A stretch of 6,118 nt of DNA from Clostridiales bacterium (GTDB lineage Bacteria > Bacillota > Clostridia > Lachnospirales > CAG-274), in contig JAJQBF010000165.1 in assembly GCA_021203425.1 (NCBI GenBank), positions 1-6,118 on the forward strand, written 5' to 3'. Below, piece by piece: positions 6,051 to 6,118 of the stretch (position 1 is its first letter; the number at the start of each line of letters is the position of its first letter). The notes beneath the pieces were generated by a model. The model was given only the letters and a program-made list of their open reading frames with translations, searched no databases and was not told the origin of the DNA. The position numbers and the translations under genes were made by a program.

Positions 6051-6078
6051 ATTATAACACTGTTTTTTAATTATTCAA
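6051..6078 (-). promoter_or_regulatory. promoter of the C26 gene leader
   Basis: On the minus strand TTGAAT (6078-6073) and a perfect TATAAT (6056-6051) are spaced by 16 bp, with TG one base before the -10 (TGTTATAAT, extended -10). AT-rich sequence upstream could act as an UP element. Transcription should start near 6044, giving a leader of about 69 nt that holds the terminator hairpin. The rest of the right edge, 6079-6118, shows no gene. Confidence 0.6.
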
Positions 6079-6118
6079 TGATTATTAAGAAAAATTTAAT
6101 GATTTTTATTCGAAAGTG

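Noticed and set aside
6077..6104. Direct repeat AATGATT (about 6078 and 6098, near two helical turns apart) as an operator
   Set aside because: Short AT-rich heptamers recur by chance here; no further symmetry supports it.

Overview
The window reads as a chromosomal housekeeping segment from a low-to-moderate GC Gram-positive anaerobe, most likely class Clostridia. This is inferred from strong Shine-Dalgarno sites before nearly every gene, frequent AGA arginine codons, a KtrAB-type potassium system and a cysteine-rich LUD protein of a kind common in Clostridia. No mobile element, CRISPR array, tRNA or rRNA was seen.

Layout: five genes run rightward with short gaps: aroC (chorismate synthase, 155-1255), lysA (diaminopimelate decarboxylase, 1261-2517), a stand-alone LUD-domain gene (2571-3206), ktrB (potassium translocation subunit, 3235-4575) and ktrA (its RCK regulatory subunit, 4591-5241). 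A good extended -10 promoter precedes aroC. The gaps are 5, 53, 28 and 15 nt, so one transcript could cover all five, although the 53-nt gap before the LUD gene holds an inverted repeat. A sixth gene (5274-5975, minus strand) encodes a class I glutamine-amidotransferase-like peptidase C26 protein and converges on ktrA. An 11-bp perfect hairpin separates the two and overlaps the last codons of the minus-strand gene.

Functionally, aroC and lysA are the final steps of chorismate and lysine synthesis. ktrB and ktrA form one potassium uptake complex. The LUD and C26 proteins are enzyme-like, but their substrates cannot be read from the sequence.

The least ordinary part is the right edge. The C26 gene has a clear promoter (6051-6078, minus), but a textbook intrinsic terminator (GC stem plus U-tract) lies between that promoter and the ribosome binding site, with the U-tract touching the Shine-Dalgarno sequence. 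This suggests attenuation or a short terminated RNA. No wholly new multi-gene system is evident.
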